Positions 44,559 through 53,079 of a stretch of 64,000 bases of DNA are shown here, one piece after another. Position 1 is the first letter of the stretch; each line of letters opens with the position of its first letter. A program made the position numbers and the translations under genes. The notes beneath the pieces are model-generated. The model was given only the letters and a program-made list of their open reading frames with translations, ran no database searches and had not been told where the DNA came from. This DNA comes from Amycolatopsis sp. MtRt-6 (lineage in GTDB: Bacteria > Actinomycetota > Actinomycetes > Mycobacteriales > Pseudonocardiaceae), in contig NZ_JADWPD010000006.1 in assembly GCF_017308975.1 (NCBI RefSeq), positions 248,001 through 312,000 of the forward strand. The letters run 5' to 3'.

Positions 44559-45017
44559 ATGGGGAAGAGCGGGGTGGACCTCGGTGTGGTGGCCGGGCTC
44601 GTGCGGGCGTCGTTCCTGGTGAACGCCGTCTACGCCGAGTCCGCGCGCGAGTACGGCCTCACCGTGCAGCAGGGGCAGCTGCTGTGCGTGCTGATGGGCC
44701 GGCCGTACGGCATGGGCGACCTGGGCGCGACACTCGGCCTCGAAAAGTCGAGCCTCACCGGCCTGGTCGACCGCGCGGTCCGGCGCGGGCTCGTCCGCCG
44801 CGAACCCGACCCCGGCGACCGCCGGGCCGTCCAGGTCCTGCTCACCGCGGAAGGCCACGAGCTCGCCGAGGACTTCTTCGCGGCGACGTGCCGCAGGGTC
44901 GACGAGCTGGCCGCACACCTGAGCAGCCAGGACCGCGACCGGCTCGCGGCCCTGCTCGGCACGATCGTGCGGGAGAACGAAGCCCCGACGGTCTTCCTCG
45001 ACGCCTATCAGCCCTGA
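44559..45017 (+). CDS. MarR family transcriptional regulator
   Basis: A 152-residue winged-helix repressor. LTVQQGQLLCVLMGRPYGMG, then the recognition helix LGLEKSSLTGLVDRAVRRGL and the wing REPDPGDRRAVQVLLTAEG are classical MarR features. It follows the LLM oxidoreductase gene and probably controls the operon through the dyads at 43596-43639. Its last 10 bases overlap the convergent accE gene. Confidence 0.9.
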   Translation: MGKSGVDLGVVAGLVRASFLVNAVYAESAREYGLTVQQGQLLCVLMGRPYGMGDLGATLGLEKSSLTGLVDRAVRRGLVRREPDPGDRRAVQVLLTAEGHELAEDFFAATCRRVDELAAHLSSQDRDRLAALLGTIVRENEAPTVFLDAYQP

Positions 45018-45229
45018 GGCAAAGCCGAAGCGCGCCAAGCACCTTCGTCGGGGTGAAGCGGCCGACGCAGCGAAACAGCGTGATCGCCCCACCACGACGT
45101 ACGCGGCTTCGGCTTCTCCGGCGCCTTCGCGGCCGACGCCGCGGCGACGACCGCCGTCAGCGCCGCCAGCTCGGCGTCGCTCGGGTTTCCGCGGACCACC
45201 CTCAGCAGGGGACGGCTCTCCTCGCTCAC
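45008..45229 (-). CDS. accE: Acyl-CoA carboxylase epsilon subunit
   Basis: A 73-residue protein. [20 protein letters not shown] near the N-terminus and a C-terminal [20 protein letters not shown] are the two conserved ends of the actinobacterial AccE/PccE family. This subunit joins the alpha and beta chains and raises activity. The GTG start at 45229 overlaps the accD stop by 4 bases (GTGA), so translation is coupled. Confidence 0.93.
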   Translation of the reverse strand: MSEESRPLLRVVRGNPSDAELAALTAVVAAASAAKAPEKPKPRTSWWGDHAVSLRRPLHPDEGAWRASALPQG

Positions 45230-46863
45230 AGCGGGATGTTCCCATGTTTCTTGGGCGGCAGCGACTCTCGCTTGTTCCGCAGCAGGGACAACGCCCGCGC
45301 GACGTGCCCGCGGGTGTGCGCCGGCACGATCACCGAGTCGACGTAGCCGCGCTCGGCCGCCGCGTACGGGTTCAGCAGCGTGTCCTCGTACTCCTGGATC
45401 AGGTCGGCGCGGAGGGCGTCGACGTCCTGTCCTTCGGACGCTGCCTTCGCGAGGGTCTTGCGGTGGACGATGTTCGCGGCGCCCTGGGCACCCATCACCG
45501 CGACCTGCGCGGTCGGCCAGGCCAGGTTGATGTCGGCGCCGAGGTGCTTCGACCCCATGACGTCGTACGCGCCGCCGTAGGCCTTGCGGGTGATCACCGT
45601 GACCAGCGGGACCGTGGCTTCGGCGTAGGCGTAGATGAGCTTCGCGCCGCGGCGGATGATGCCGTTCCACTCCTGGTCGGTGCCCGGCAGGAAGCCCGGG
45701 ACGTCGACGAAGGTGAGCACCGGGATGTTGAACGCGTCGCAGGTGCGGACGAACCGCGCGGCCTTCTCGGACGCGTCGATGTCGAGGCAGCCGGCGAACT
45801 GCGTCGGCTGGTTGGCCACCACGCCGACGCTGTGGCCGTCGACGCGGCCGAAGCCGACGATGATGTTCGGCGCGAACAGCTCGTGGACCTCGAGGAAGTC
45901 GCCGTCGTCGACGACGCGGGTGATCACCTCGTGCATGTCGTACGGGGTGTTCGGCGAGTCCGGGATGATCGTGTCGAGCTCGCGGTCGGCGTCGGTGACG
46001 TCGTCGAAGAACCCGGGCCGGTCAGCCGGTGGCTCGAACACCGGCGCGTCGGACAGGTTGTTCTGCGGCAGGTAGGAGAGCAGTTCCTTGACGTAGGCGA
46101 TGGCGTCCTCGTCGTCGGAGCCGAGGTAGTGCGCGACGCCGGACTTCGTGTTGTGGGTGCGGCCGCCGCCGAGTTCTTCGAAGGTGACGTCCTCGCCGGT
46201 GACCGTCTTGACGACGTCCGGGCCGGTGATGAACATCTGCGACGTCTCGTCGACCATCACGACGAAGTCGGTCAGCGCGGGGGAGTAGACGTGGCCGCCC
46301 GCGTTCGCGCCCATGATCAGCGAGATCTGCGGGATGACGCCGGACGCCTTGACGTTCCGGTTGAAGATCTCGCCGTACAGGCCGAGCGAGACGACGCCCT
46401 CCTGGATGCGCGCGCCGCCGCCTTCGTTGATGCCGATGATCGGGCGGCCGGTCTTGATCGCCAGGTCCATGACCTTGACGATCTTCTCGCCGTAGACCTC
46501 GCCGAGGCTGCCGCCGAAGACGGTGACGTCCTGGCTGAACACGCACACCGGCCGGCCGTCGACGGTGCCGTAGCCGGTGACGACCCCGTCGCCGTAGGGG
46601 CGGTTCTTCTCCTGGCCGAAGTTGGTCGAGCGGTGCCGGGCCAGCTCGTCGAGTTCGACGAAGGAGTTCTCGTCCAGGAGCAGTTCGATGCGCTCGCGTG
46701 CGGTTTTCTTGCCCTTGGCGTGCTGTTTCTCCACCGCGCGGGCCGAGCCCGCGTGCACGGCCTCGTCGTACCGGCGGTACAGGTCGGCCAGCTTGCCGGC
46801 CGTGGTGTGGATGTCCGGTTCGTCCTCGGGCGGCGTCCCGAGCGGCTCCGTCGCACTGCTCAT
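45226..46863 (-). CDS. accD: Acyl-CoA (propionyl-CoA) carboxylase beta chain
   Basis: A 545-residue carboxyltransferase subunit made of two crotonase-like halves. The acyl-CoA binding half has [19 protein letters not shown] and the carboxybiotin half has [21 protein letters not shown] with the following [20 protein letters not shown] oxyanion segment. A residue controlling acyl length lies in the second half but cannot be judged here. It works with the accA product and AccE to make methylmalonyl-CoA, the substrate of the mutase encoded at 9.5-13.5 kb. Confidence 0.93.
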   Translation of the reverse strand: MSSATEPLGTPPEDEPDIHTTAGKLADLYRRYDEAVHAGSARAVEKQHAKGKKTARERIELLLDENSFVELDELARHRSTNFGQEKNRPYGDGVVTGYGTVDGRPVCVFSQDVTVFGGSLGEVYGEKIVKVMDLAIKTGRPIIGINEGGGARIQEGVVSLGLYGEIFNRNVKASGVIPQISLIMGANAGGHVYSPALTDFVVMVDETSQMFITGPDVVKTVTGEDVTFEELGGGRTHNTKSGVAHYLGSDDEDAIAYVKELLSYLPQNNLSDAPVFEPPADRPGFFDDVTDADRELDTIIPDSPNTPYDMHEVITRVVDDGDFLEVHELFAPNIIVGFGRVDGHSVGVVANQPTQFAGCLDIDASEKAARFVRTCDAFNIPVLTFVDVPGFLPGTDQEWNGIIRRGAKLIYAYAEATVPLVTVITRKAYGGAYDVMGSKHLGADINLAWPTAQVAVMGAQGAANIVHRKTLAKAASEGQDVDALRADLIQEYEDTLLNPYAAAERGYVDSVIVPAHTRGHVARALSLLRNKRESLPPKKHGNIPL

Positions 46864-46889
46864 GCCACGGGAGCTTAGCTACTTGCGGG

Positions 46890-47573
46890 TCACTTCGCGT
46901 GTGGCGTAGGCAACGTCTCCCCGGTCGCCGCGTCCAGGTACGTCACCCGCAGGTAGGTGATCTTCGAGCCCGGGATGACCACCCGGCGCCACTCCTCGCC
47001 GATGACCTTCGTCTCCTCGTCCTTCTCGCAGGTCAGGGCCTCGCCCTCCAGGACCAGCTCGCGTTCGGCCAACGGGCCCGATGGGGTGTACGACCGTACG
47101 TAGCCATAGAACGATGTGCCGTTCTCCAGCTCGGCGTGGGCCCATGCCCGGCTTCCCGGTGGCCGGTCCGCTCGCAGTGCCTGGGCCCATGCCGACCGCT
47201 GCTGGACCGTTGCCGCCTCTCCGCGGCGGCGGGCCAGGACCGCTTCCCACCCGGTTGCCAGTGCGCAGGCCAGTGCCAGCTCGACCGCGATACTCACCAC
47301 GATCAGCGTCAAATGCTCGCGCGCGTACGCCTCGCCGCGGGTCAGCCACGCCGCCGGGCTCACGAACAAGCGCGCGCCCGCCGCCTGCACCGCCGTCATG
47401 AGCAGCACTGCCGTCAGCGTGAAGACCAAGCTGCCCAGGGCTACGCGGGAGGCTTCGCGGAACGCCGTCTCCTGGTGGCGGCCTCGGCGGCGTTCGCGGC
47501 GCAACTCGAACACGATTCCCGGCGCCACCAGGGCCAGGAAGCCGGCCAGAGCGCCCAGGGTCTGGGGGATCAC
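46890..47573 (-). CDS. DUF6338 family membrane protein
   Basis: A 227-residue protein. Three membrane segments occupy the first 110 residues: LGALAGFLALVAPGIVFELR, LVFTLTAVLLMTAVQ and LIVVSIAVELALACALA. The C-terminal soluble beta domain has AHAELENGTSFYGYVRSYTP and WRRVVIPGSKITYLRVTYL. The pattern matches DUF6338 in actinobacteria; function unknown. The start GTG 47573 lies 7 bases after the stop of a tiny upstream gene, so the two are an operon. Confidence 0.78.
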   Translation of the reverse strand: MIPQTLGALAGFLALVAPGIVFELRRERRRGRHQETAFREASRVALGSLVFTLTAVLLMTAVQAAGARLFVSPAAWLTRGEAYAREHLTLIVVSIAVELALACALATGWEAVLARRRGEAATVQQRSAWAQALRADRPPGSRAWAHAELENGTSFYGYVRSYTPSGPLAERELVLEGEALTCEKDEETKVIGEEWRRVVIPGSKITYLRVTYLDAATGETLPTPHAK

Positions 47574-47579
47574 CTCGCG

Positions 47580-47759
47580 TCAGCCGGTCGGGCCGCCGCG
47601 GCGGGGTGGGGGGCCGTCCTCGGAGTCGAGGTCCGGGAGCGGGTTGCCCGGGGCCGGGCGGTGCTTCGGCGGGATCGGGCTCCCGGCACCGGAGCCCCAG
47701 TCGTCCTCCTCGGGGCGGGGTTCCGGCTCCGGCGGGTACTCGGGATGTTCGGTGCTCAT
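47580..47759 (-). CDS. Short proline/acid-rich protein
   Basis: A 59-residue frame, MSTEHPEYPPEPEPRPEEDD at the start and GPPPRRGGPTG at the end, with GGGGGAG 5-7 bases before ATG 47759 and a stop at 47580. It is 24% or more proline, acidic in the first half and basic at the end, so probably disordered. It is the first gene of an operon with the DUF6338 membrane protein and could be a partner or tether. No family recognised. Confidence 0.6.
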   Translation of the reverse strand: MSTEHPEYPPEPEPRPEEDDWGSGAGSPIPPKHRPAPGNPLPDLDSEDGPPPRRGGPTG

Positions 47760-47793
47760 CAGGCTCCCCCTGCGATCGGCCGCCTCACCCTAC

Positions 47794-48441
47794 TCACGAC
47801 ATTGTCGGGCGGACCAGCCCGGACTCGTACGCCGCGATCACCAGCTGGGCCCGGTCGCGGGCCGCCAGCTTGTGCAGCAACCGGCCGATGTGGGTCTTCA
47901 CCGTGGCTATGCCCAGGTGCAGCCGTGCCGCGATCTCGTCGTTCGACAACCCCCTCGCGATCAGCGTCAGGACCTCTTGTTCTCTCGCCGTCACGCCGTC
48001 CAGGCGCGTTACCGGGCCCGTCGGCAGCCGGGCGAACTCCGCCACCAGGCGGCGCGTCACCGAGGGAGCCAACAGGGCGTCGCCGGCCGCCACCACCTCG
48101 ATCGCCGACAGGAGGTCGGCCGGGCGGGTGTCCTTCAGGAGGAAGCCGCTCGCTCCCGCGCGCAGGGCCGAATAGACGTACTCGTCGAGGTCGAACGTGG
48201 TCAGCATCAGCACCCGGACGTCGGTCTCCGCGCAGATCCTGCGGGTTGCCTCGATGCCGTCCATCTCCGGCATGCGGACGTCCATGAGCACGACGTCCGG
48301 CCGCTCGACGCGGGTCAGGGCCACCGCCTCGGCGCCGTCGGACGCCTCGGCCACCACCTCGAGACCCGGTGCGCTGTCGACCAGCACCCGGAAGCTTCCG
48401 CGCAGCAGCGCCTGGTCGTCCGCGATCAGGACGCGGGTCAT
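47794..48441 (-). CDS. NarL/FixJ-type response regulator
   Basis: A 215-residue regulator. The receiver domain has LIADDQALLRGSF, phospho-acceptor Asp in VVLMDVRMPEMDG (about residue 54), Thr in LMLTTFD and Lys in FLLKDTR. The LuxR-type helix-turn-helix is LTAREQEVLTLIARGLSNDE-type at about 147-200, ending with VKTHIGRLLHKL. The start overlaps the partner kinase gene stop by 4 bases. Confidence 0.93.
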   Translation of the reverse strand: MTRVLIADDQALLRGSFRVLVDSAPGLEVVAEASDGAEAVALTRVERPDVVLMDVRMPEMDGIEATRRICAETDVRVLMLTTFDLDEYVYSALRAGASGFLLKDTRPADLLSAIEVVAAGDALLAPSVTRRLVAEFARLPTGPVTRLDGVTAREQEVLTLIARGLSNDEIAARLHLGIATVKTHIGRLLHKLAARDRAQLVIAAYESGLVRPTMS

Positions 48442-49544
48442 CGGACCACCGCCGTTTCTTCGTAGGGGAGCCGCGCGAAGACGCGGAAGCCGGTTTCGGT
48501 GGGCGCCGCGGAGAATTCGCCGTCGTAGACCGCGACGCGCTCGCGCATGCCGATCAGCCCGTGGCCGGGGACGGCCTCGCCGCCGCGGCCGTCGTCGAGG
48601 ACCTCGATCGTCACCTCGCCGCTGCCGCCGGTGACGCTGATCCGGCACGTTGTGGCGCTCGCGTGCTTGACCACATTGGTCAGTGCCTCCTGCACGATCC
48701 GGTACACCGACTGGCCGACGCCGCCCGGCAGCTCGGTGAGGCCCTCGATGACGAGGTCGACCGCGGGACCCGCCTGCTGCGCGCGCTCGGCGAGGGCCCG
48801 CAGCTCGTCGAGCGACGGGGCGGGTGCCAGCGCCGGGACGCCGGTGCCGTCGCGCAGCACGCCGAGCATGCGCCGCAGCTCCGCCAGCGTCTCGCGGCTG
48901 GTGTCTTCGATGACGCGCAGCGCGTCGCGGGCCTGGTCGGGTTGTTCGAGGGCCACGTGGTTGCCGACCGCCGCCTTCACCGCGATCAGGCTCATGCTGT
49001 GCGCGACGACGTCGTGCATCTCCCGCGCGATCCGCAGCCGCTCCGCCGAAACCGCTTGCTGGGCATGGGTTTCCCGCTCGATCGCGGCGTGTTCGCGGCG
49101 GCCGTGGACGGCGATGCCGAGCGCGAACCCGACGATCAGCGCCGACGCACCGAAGTTCACCGTGGTCGCCGTGCTCGGGTTCGGCACCGCGATGGCGAGC
49201 ACGCCGATGCCGACCAGCCCGGCCGCGAAGCCGATGCGGGCGGCCCGGCTGCCCCGGTCGACCACGAAGCTGTACACCGCGCAGCCCGCCGCCACGACGG
49301 CGATCGCCAGCACCGGCCCGCCGATCGGCACCGCCGCCGCCACCAGCACCAGCGACAGGATGTAGGCGGGGCGCGGCCGCCAGCGCCGGAGCACGATCGG
49401 CACGACGCTCAGCACGAGAATGACCCAGCCGAGCCAGGTGGGCAGCCACGGCGGCAACGACCAGGCGCCGGCGGCGAGGTTACCGCCGGCCCCCAGGGCC
49501 AGCACCAGGACGGCCAGGACGTCCAAGACGACGCGAATGCGCAT
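48438..49544 (-). CDS. NarL-type sensor histidine kinase
   Basis: A 368-residue kinase. About four to five N-terminal membrane helices (residues 5-130) lead to a HisKA_3 dimer domain, RLRIAREMHDVVAHSMSLIA, with the phospho-His in REMHD (about 180). The HATPase domain has YRIVQEALTNVVKHA and DDGRGGEAVPGHGLIGMRER. ATG 49544 gives the complete first helix; the frame extends further upstream into the next gene but without membrane or coding support. It forms a two-component system with the overlapping response regulator gene. The signal is unknown. Confidence 0.92.
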   Translation of the reverse strand: MRIRVVLDVLAVLVLALGAGGNLAAGAWSLPPWLPTWLGWVILVLSVVPIVLRRWRPRPAYILSLVLVAAAVPIGGPVLAIAVVAAGCAVYSFVVDRGSRAARIGFAAGLVGIGVLAIAVPNPSTATTVNFGASALIVGFALGIAVHGRREHAAIERETHAQQAVSAERLRIAREMHDVVAHSMSLIAVKAAVGNHVALEQPDQARDALRVIEDTSRETLAELRRMLGVLRDGTGVPALAPAPSLDELRALAERAQQAGPAVDLVIEGLTELPGGVGQSVYRIVQEALTNVVKHASATTCRISVTGGSGEVTIEVLDDGRGGEAVPGHGLIGMRERVAVYDGEFSAAPTETGFRVFARLPYEETAVVR

Positions 49545-49578
49545 GAACCGAACGTAACGCCGAACCGGCGGCCGCGCG

Positions 49579-50376
49579 TCAGCCTTCGGTCGGACCCGCG
49601 GCGTAATGCTTCCGCACGGCTTCGACGCGCTCGGGCGTCCACTCGGGCAGGTCGAGGCCGTGGGTGGCGGCGAACAGCTTGTCGAGCTGCTCGTGCCGCC
49701 GGGCCAGCTGCGCCGGCACGTCGTCCCCGGCCGCTTCGGTGAACTCCACGCGGGTGCCTTCGAGGGGGTCGTGGACCAGGTCCCAGCCGGGCTCGTCCGG
49801 CAGCAGCGGCCGGATCTCCGCCAGGGGTTTCCAGCCGAGGTCACGGCGGAAGCGGATCCTGCCGCCGGGGAGGAGCTCGCCCTCGTCCAGGCCGAATTCC
49901 TCCACATAGGACGCCATCCGCTCGTGCCACCCTTGCGGCTCCTCGAAGTCCGCCCCGGCCAAGCGCGCGGCGAGGGCGTCGAGGCAGACGTCCCAGCCGG
50001 CGGCGGTGCGGCCCGCGGCGAGCTTCGCGATCGCGGGATCGCCGCGGCCGAAGGTGTGGGTGAACTCCAGGATGCTGCCGTCGCCGTCGGGGGAGATCAG
50101 CCAGCGCAGCGTGTCGTCGTGCCAGACGAAGGTGAACTCGCGCGGCGGATCGGCGGTGACGACCTGGCCGGTCGTCGAGCTGTCCTCGCCGGGGAAGGTG
50201 AACCGGATCGCGCCACCGGCCCGCAGTTCGACGTCGACCTTCGCGGGGAACCAGTGGGCGAGCTCGGCCGGGTCCGTGATCGCCCGCCAGACCCGCTCGG
50301 GCGCGTGCTTCAGGCGGCGTTCCAACCGGAGCGCCGGGCGTTCGCCGGCGGTCTGCAGCTTCGCTCGTCCGGACAC
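49579..50376 (-). CDS. SRPBCC (AHSA1-like) domain protein
   Basis: A 265-residue protein. The first 150 residues are an SRPBCC/START-like ligand-binding domain: LRLERRLKHAPERVWRAITD, then LAHWFPAKVDVELRAGGAIRF and REFTFVWHDDTLRW. An additional helical segment of about 100 residues follows, with WTPERVEAVRKHYAAG near the end. Members bind hydrophobic ligands or stabilise partners; no reaction known. GTG 50376 is supported by GGGAGG upstream. It lies downstream of a MarR gene on the same strand (54-bp gap). Confidence 0.75.
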   Translation of the reverse strand: MSGRAKLQTAGERPALRLERRLKHAPERVWRAITDPAELAHWFPAKVDVELRAGGAIRFTFPGEDSSTTGQVVTADPPREFTFVWHDDTLRWLISPDGDGSILEFTHTFGRGDPAIAKLAAGRTAAGWDVCLDALAARLAGADFEEPQGWHERMASYVEEFGLDEGELLPGGRIRFRRDLGWKPLAEIRPLLPDEPGWDLVHDPLEGTRVEFTEAAGDDVPAQLARRHEQLDKLFAATHGLDLPEWTPERVEAVRKHYAAGPTEG

Positions 50377-50430
50377 GCGTCCTCCCGTGGGTTGCCTGTG
50401 CCCGTATATAACCACTGAGGAATATGCGGG

Positions 50431-50847
50431 TCAAGCGCCGCGGACGGCGGAGACCGCGGCGGCGAGCTCCGGATCGCTCGCGGCCTTGTCGAGCGCGGTC
50501 CGCAGCACCGCGCAGTACGTCGGCTCGGTTTCGGCGTAGCGCTTGCGGCCGGCGTCGGTGATCACCGAGTAGACGCCGCGGCGGTCGTCTTCGCACAGGT
50601 CGCGGATGGTCAGCCCGGCGTCTTCGAGGCGGGCGCACATCCGGCTGACCGAGCTCTGGTTGAGGCCGATCGCGTCGGCGAGCTCCTGCATCCGCAGGCC
50701 GCCGCGCGGGCCCGCGACCAGCTTGCCGAGCGCGCGGTACTCGGACAGGCCGAGCCCGTGCCGCCGCTGCAGGGCCTTGGCGAGTTCCTGCTCGATCCGG
50801 GCGTGCAGCACGAGCACGCGGCCCCAGGCCTGTTCGTCGACGGTCAT
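50431..50847 (-). CDS. MarR family transcriptional regulator
   Basis: A 138-residue regulator with the MarR winged helix: LGLSEYRALGKLVAGPRGGL, LADAIGLNQSSVSRMCARLE and the wing LCEDDRRGVYSVITDAG. A Cys in the wing and another in EPTYCAVLR could allow redox sensing, but this is speculative. It is divergent from an FMN reductase gene across a perfect dyad, the usual pattern for a repressor of a quinone or electrophile defence enzyme. Confidence 0.9.
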   Translation of the reverse strand: MTVDEQAWGRVLVLHARIEQELAKALQRRHGLGLSEYRALGKLVAGPRGGLRMQELADAIGLNQSSVSRMCARLEDAGLTIRDLCEDDRRGVYSVITDAGRKRYAETEPTYCAVLRTALDKAASDPELAAAVSAVRGA

Positions 50848-50894
50848 CTTCCGGCCTCCTCTTGACGCCAGGATAGTCCAGGGACAGTATTTAT

Positions 50895-50912
50895 ATGTAC
50901 ATGCAAGTACAT
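50895..50912. promoter_or_regulatory. Probable MarR operator
   Basis: An 18-bp dyad with ATGTAC (50895-50900) and GTACAT (50907-50912) as perfect arms around ATGCAA. It lies 48 bp from the MarR start and 14 bp before the FMN reductase start, positioned to control both. Confidence 0.75.
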
Positions 50913-50925
50913 CGAGAGGGTGGAC

Positions 50926-51489
50926 ATGAGCGATCGCAGCTTCCTGTTCCTGGTGGGCGCCGCGCGGGCCGGGGGCAACACCGAAATGCTGGCCCGGCGG
51001 GCGGCGAAGGAGCTGCCGCGAGACGTCGAGCAGCGGTGGATCCGGCTGCCGGAGGTGCCGCTGCCGCCGTTCGAAGACCGCCGGCACGGCGCCGGTGAGC
51101 ACCCGCCGCCGGGAGCGAACGAACAGCTGCTGATGGACGCGACCTTCGCCGCGACCGACATCGTGGTCGTGTCGCCGGTGTACTGGTACTCGGTGGCGGC
51201 GAGCGTGAAGCTCTACCTCGACTACTGGTCGGGCTGGATGCGGCTGCCGGTGGAGTTCAAGCCGCGGATGCGCGGCAAGACGCTGTGGGGCGTGAGCGTG
51301 CTGAGCGAGACGGCACGGGAAGCCCAGCCGCTGATCGGCACGCTGGAACTCTGCGCCGAGTACCTGGGCATGAACTGGGGCGGGGTGCTGCTCGGCAACG
51401 GCAGCCGCCCCGGCGACGTGCTCCTGGACGCCGACGCGATGTCCGCCGCGCAGACGTTCTTCGCCGGCGCGGACCTGGTCACCGCCTGA
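50926..51489 (+). CDS. NADPH-dependent FMN reductase / flavodoxin-fold quinone reductase
   Basis: A 187-residue flavoprotein. The start FLFLVGAARAGGNTEMLARR is the phosphate-binding loop, and VVVSPVYWYSVAASVKLYLDYW is the flavin-ring loop. Such enzymes reduce quinones, azo dyes or chromate, often under MarR control. ATG 50926 with GAGAGG upstream is preferred to an ATG/GTG further 5'. It is transcribed divergently from the MarR gene. Confidence 0.85.
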   Translation: MSDRSFLFLVGAARAGGNTEMLARRAAKELPRDVEQRWIRLPEVPLPPFEDRRHGAGEHPPPGANEQLLMDATFAATDIVVVSPVYWYSVAASVKLYLDYWSGWMRLPVEFKPRMRGKTLWGVSVLSETAREAQPLIGTLELCAEYLGMNWGGVLLGNGSRPGDVLLDADAMSAAQTFFAGADLVTA

Positions 51490-51520
51490 GGGAGGCGGGC
51501 GGTACGGGCACCGGCGGCGC

Positions 51521-51767
51521 TCAGCCGGCGTTCTCTTCGGGGGCGCCGAGCAGCCGGCCGCCGGTGCCCACCTCCGCCCCGTCCGGCCGCCAGGTCGCCG
51601 CACCACCGGACGCCGACCTCGTAGCCGACGCCGCGGGTGCCGTAGGAGCCCAGGCTTTTCGCTTCGCCGGGAGCCGGGCCGGTCACCGAGATACTGCCCC
51701 CCACGAGCTCCACCGGCGTCTCGTGGTCGTTCTTCAGGATGAACCGCACTTCTCCGACCGTACGCAA
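51521..51767 (-). pseudogene. Possible small gene broken by a frameshift
   Basis: From a TTG at 51767 the frame reads LRTVGEVRFILKNDHETPVE to about GYEVGVR near 51600, then becomes repetitive Gly/Arg, which is unlike coding sequence. A one-base shift at that point restores a protein-like frame, WRPDGAEVGTGGRLLGAPEE, ending in a stop at 51521. No family recognised. It may be a pseudogene, a sequencing error, or a non-coding gap between the FMN reductase and HxlR genes. Confidence 0.35.
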
Positions 51768-51773
51768 TCCGCC

Positions 51774-52139
51774 TCAGGCCGAGGTGGCGTGCGGCGGCGC
51801 CGGCGTGACGCCGCGGCGCTTCGCGATGCCGGCCATGTTCTCGTCGCCCCAGTCGCCCAGCGGCAGCAACGCCGTGTTCAGCCGCTGACCGAGTCCGGTC
51901 AGCGAGTACTCGACCTTCGGCGGGATCTCGTGGAACACCTCGCGGTGCACGATCTCGTCCGCCTCCAGCTCCCGCAGGGCCTGGATCAGCATCTTTTCGC
52001 TGATCCCCGCGACCTTCCGCTTCAGCTCGCCGAACCGCAGCGGCTCGGCGTGCAGTGCCCAGAGGATGAGGGCCTTCCAGCGGCCACCGATCACGTCGAC
52101 GGCGGCGTCCAATCCGCAGCGGTACGTTCGAGGCAGCAT
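51774..52139 (-). CDS. HxlR family transcriptional regulator
   Basis: A 121-residue winged-helix regulator: IGGRWKALILWALHAEPLRF, GELKRKVAGISEKMLIQALR and a wing PPKVEYSLTGLGQRLNTALL, the three blocks of HxlR/YodB/HypR. It has a Cys at about residue 8 (RTYRCGLD), the position of the redox-active Cys in many members that sense quinones or disulfide stress. It is divergent from a reductase/SDR pair across a dyad of the known HxlR type. Confidence 0.92.
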   Translation of the reverse strand: MLPRTYRCGLDAAVDVIGGRWKALILWALHAEPLRFGELKRKVAGISEKMLIQALRELEADEIVHREVFHEIPPKVEYSLTGLGQRLNTALLPLGDWGDENMAGIAKRRGVTPAPPHATSA

Positions 52140-52162
52140 GCAGGATCCTTACGTTTTGGTGG

Positions 52163-52185
52163 GTACCTGACTTATTAGTCGGTAC
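52163..52185. promoter_or_regulatory. Probable HxlR operator
   Basis: GTACCTGAC (52163-52171), TTATTA, GTCGGTAC (52178-52185): a 23-bp imperfect dyad with AT-rich centre, like characterised HxlR/YodB sites. It is 24 bp from the HxlR start and 28 bp before the divergent reductase gene. Confidence 0.75.
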
Positions 52186-52212
52186 TTGTCCAGCATAAAG
52201 CGGACATCCAGC

Positions 52213-53079
52213 ATGGAACCCATGGGAGAAAGCAAAAAACACGTGGGCGTGCTCGGCCTGGGCCGGATGGGTGCCGCCCTCGCCGGGACGCTCCTGGGGG
52301 CGGGACACGACGTCTCGGTGTGGAACCGGTCGCCGCTCAAGGCGGGACCGTTGCTCGACCGCGGCGCCCGGCTCGCGGCCACGCCGGCGGAAGCGGCTTC
52401 GGCGGACGTCGTCCTCAGTTGTCTGTCCACATACGACACTCAGCAGCCGGTGCTGGAAGCGGCCGCGCTGCCCGGCCGGACGCTGGTCAACCTCACGTCC
52501 GGGACGCCGGAGCAGGCCCGCGCCGCCGCGAAGTGGGCTGTTTCGGAAGGTGTCGACTACGTGGACGGCGTGATCATGGCCGTGCCGCAGGGCATCGGGA
52601 CGCCGGCCGCGCAGATTCTCTACGGCGGCTCCGAAACGGCGTTCGCGGCGCAGCGCGAAGTGCTGGAAGTGCTGGGAAAGCCGATATTCCTCGGCGAGGA
52701 CGCCGGGCTCGCGGCGCTGTACGACCTGGCGCTGCTCGGCATCATGTGGTCGACCATGGCCGGGTACCTGCACGCGCTCGCGCTGGTCGGGACCGAGGGC
52801 GTCACGCCGGAACAGTTCACGCCGATGGCGTTGGCGTGGCACTCGGCCGTCGGCGGGCTCCTGCCGGGCATCGGCGAGCAGGTCGCCAGCGGCGACTACG
52901 CCACGGACGTGTCCGCTTTGGACATCAACGCGGCCGGGCTCGCCATGCTGGTCGAGACGAGCCGCGAGCAGGGGATCGGCACGGCGGTGCCCGCGGTGCT
53001 GCGGGAGTTGTTCGACCGAGCGGTCGCCGCGGGCCACGGCTCGCACGCGATCGCCAGCGTCATCGAGGAGATCCGGTGA
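52213..53079 (+). CDS. NAD(P)-dependent reductase of the imine reductase / beta-hydroxyacid dehydrogenase family
   Basis: A 288-residue protein. The Rossmann start [20 protein letters not shown] carries GxGxMG, and WNRSPLKAG is the NADP-phosphate loop. [18 protein letters not shown] and [13 protein letters not shown] replace the Lys of 3-hydroxyacid dehydrogenases, as in imine reductases. The C-terminal helical domain is intact. The substrate is not known. ATG 52213 is one of two close candidates. Its stop overlaps the following SDR gene (GTGA). Confidence 0.85.
   Translation: MEPMGESKKHVGVLGLGRMGAALAGTLLGAGHDVSVWNRSPLKAGPLLDRGARLAATPAEAASADVVLSCLSTYDTQQPVLEAAALPGRTLVNLTSGTPEQARAAAKWAVSEGVDYVDGVIMAVPQGIGTPAAQILYGGSETAFAAQREVLEVLGKPIFLGEDAGLAALYDLALLGIMWSTMAGYLHALALVGTEGVTPEQFTPMALAWHSAVGGLLPGIGEQVASGDYATDVSALDINAAGLAMLVETSREQGIGTAVPAVLRELFDRAVAAGHGSHAIASVIEEIR

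Noticed and set aside
50895..50912. Restriction-type palindrome of no function
   Set aside because: Its place between divergent marR and FMN reductase genes and its length favour an operator, so it was kept as a feature.
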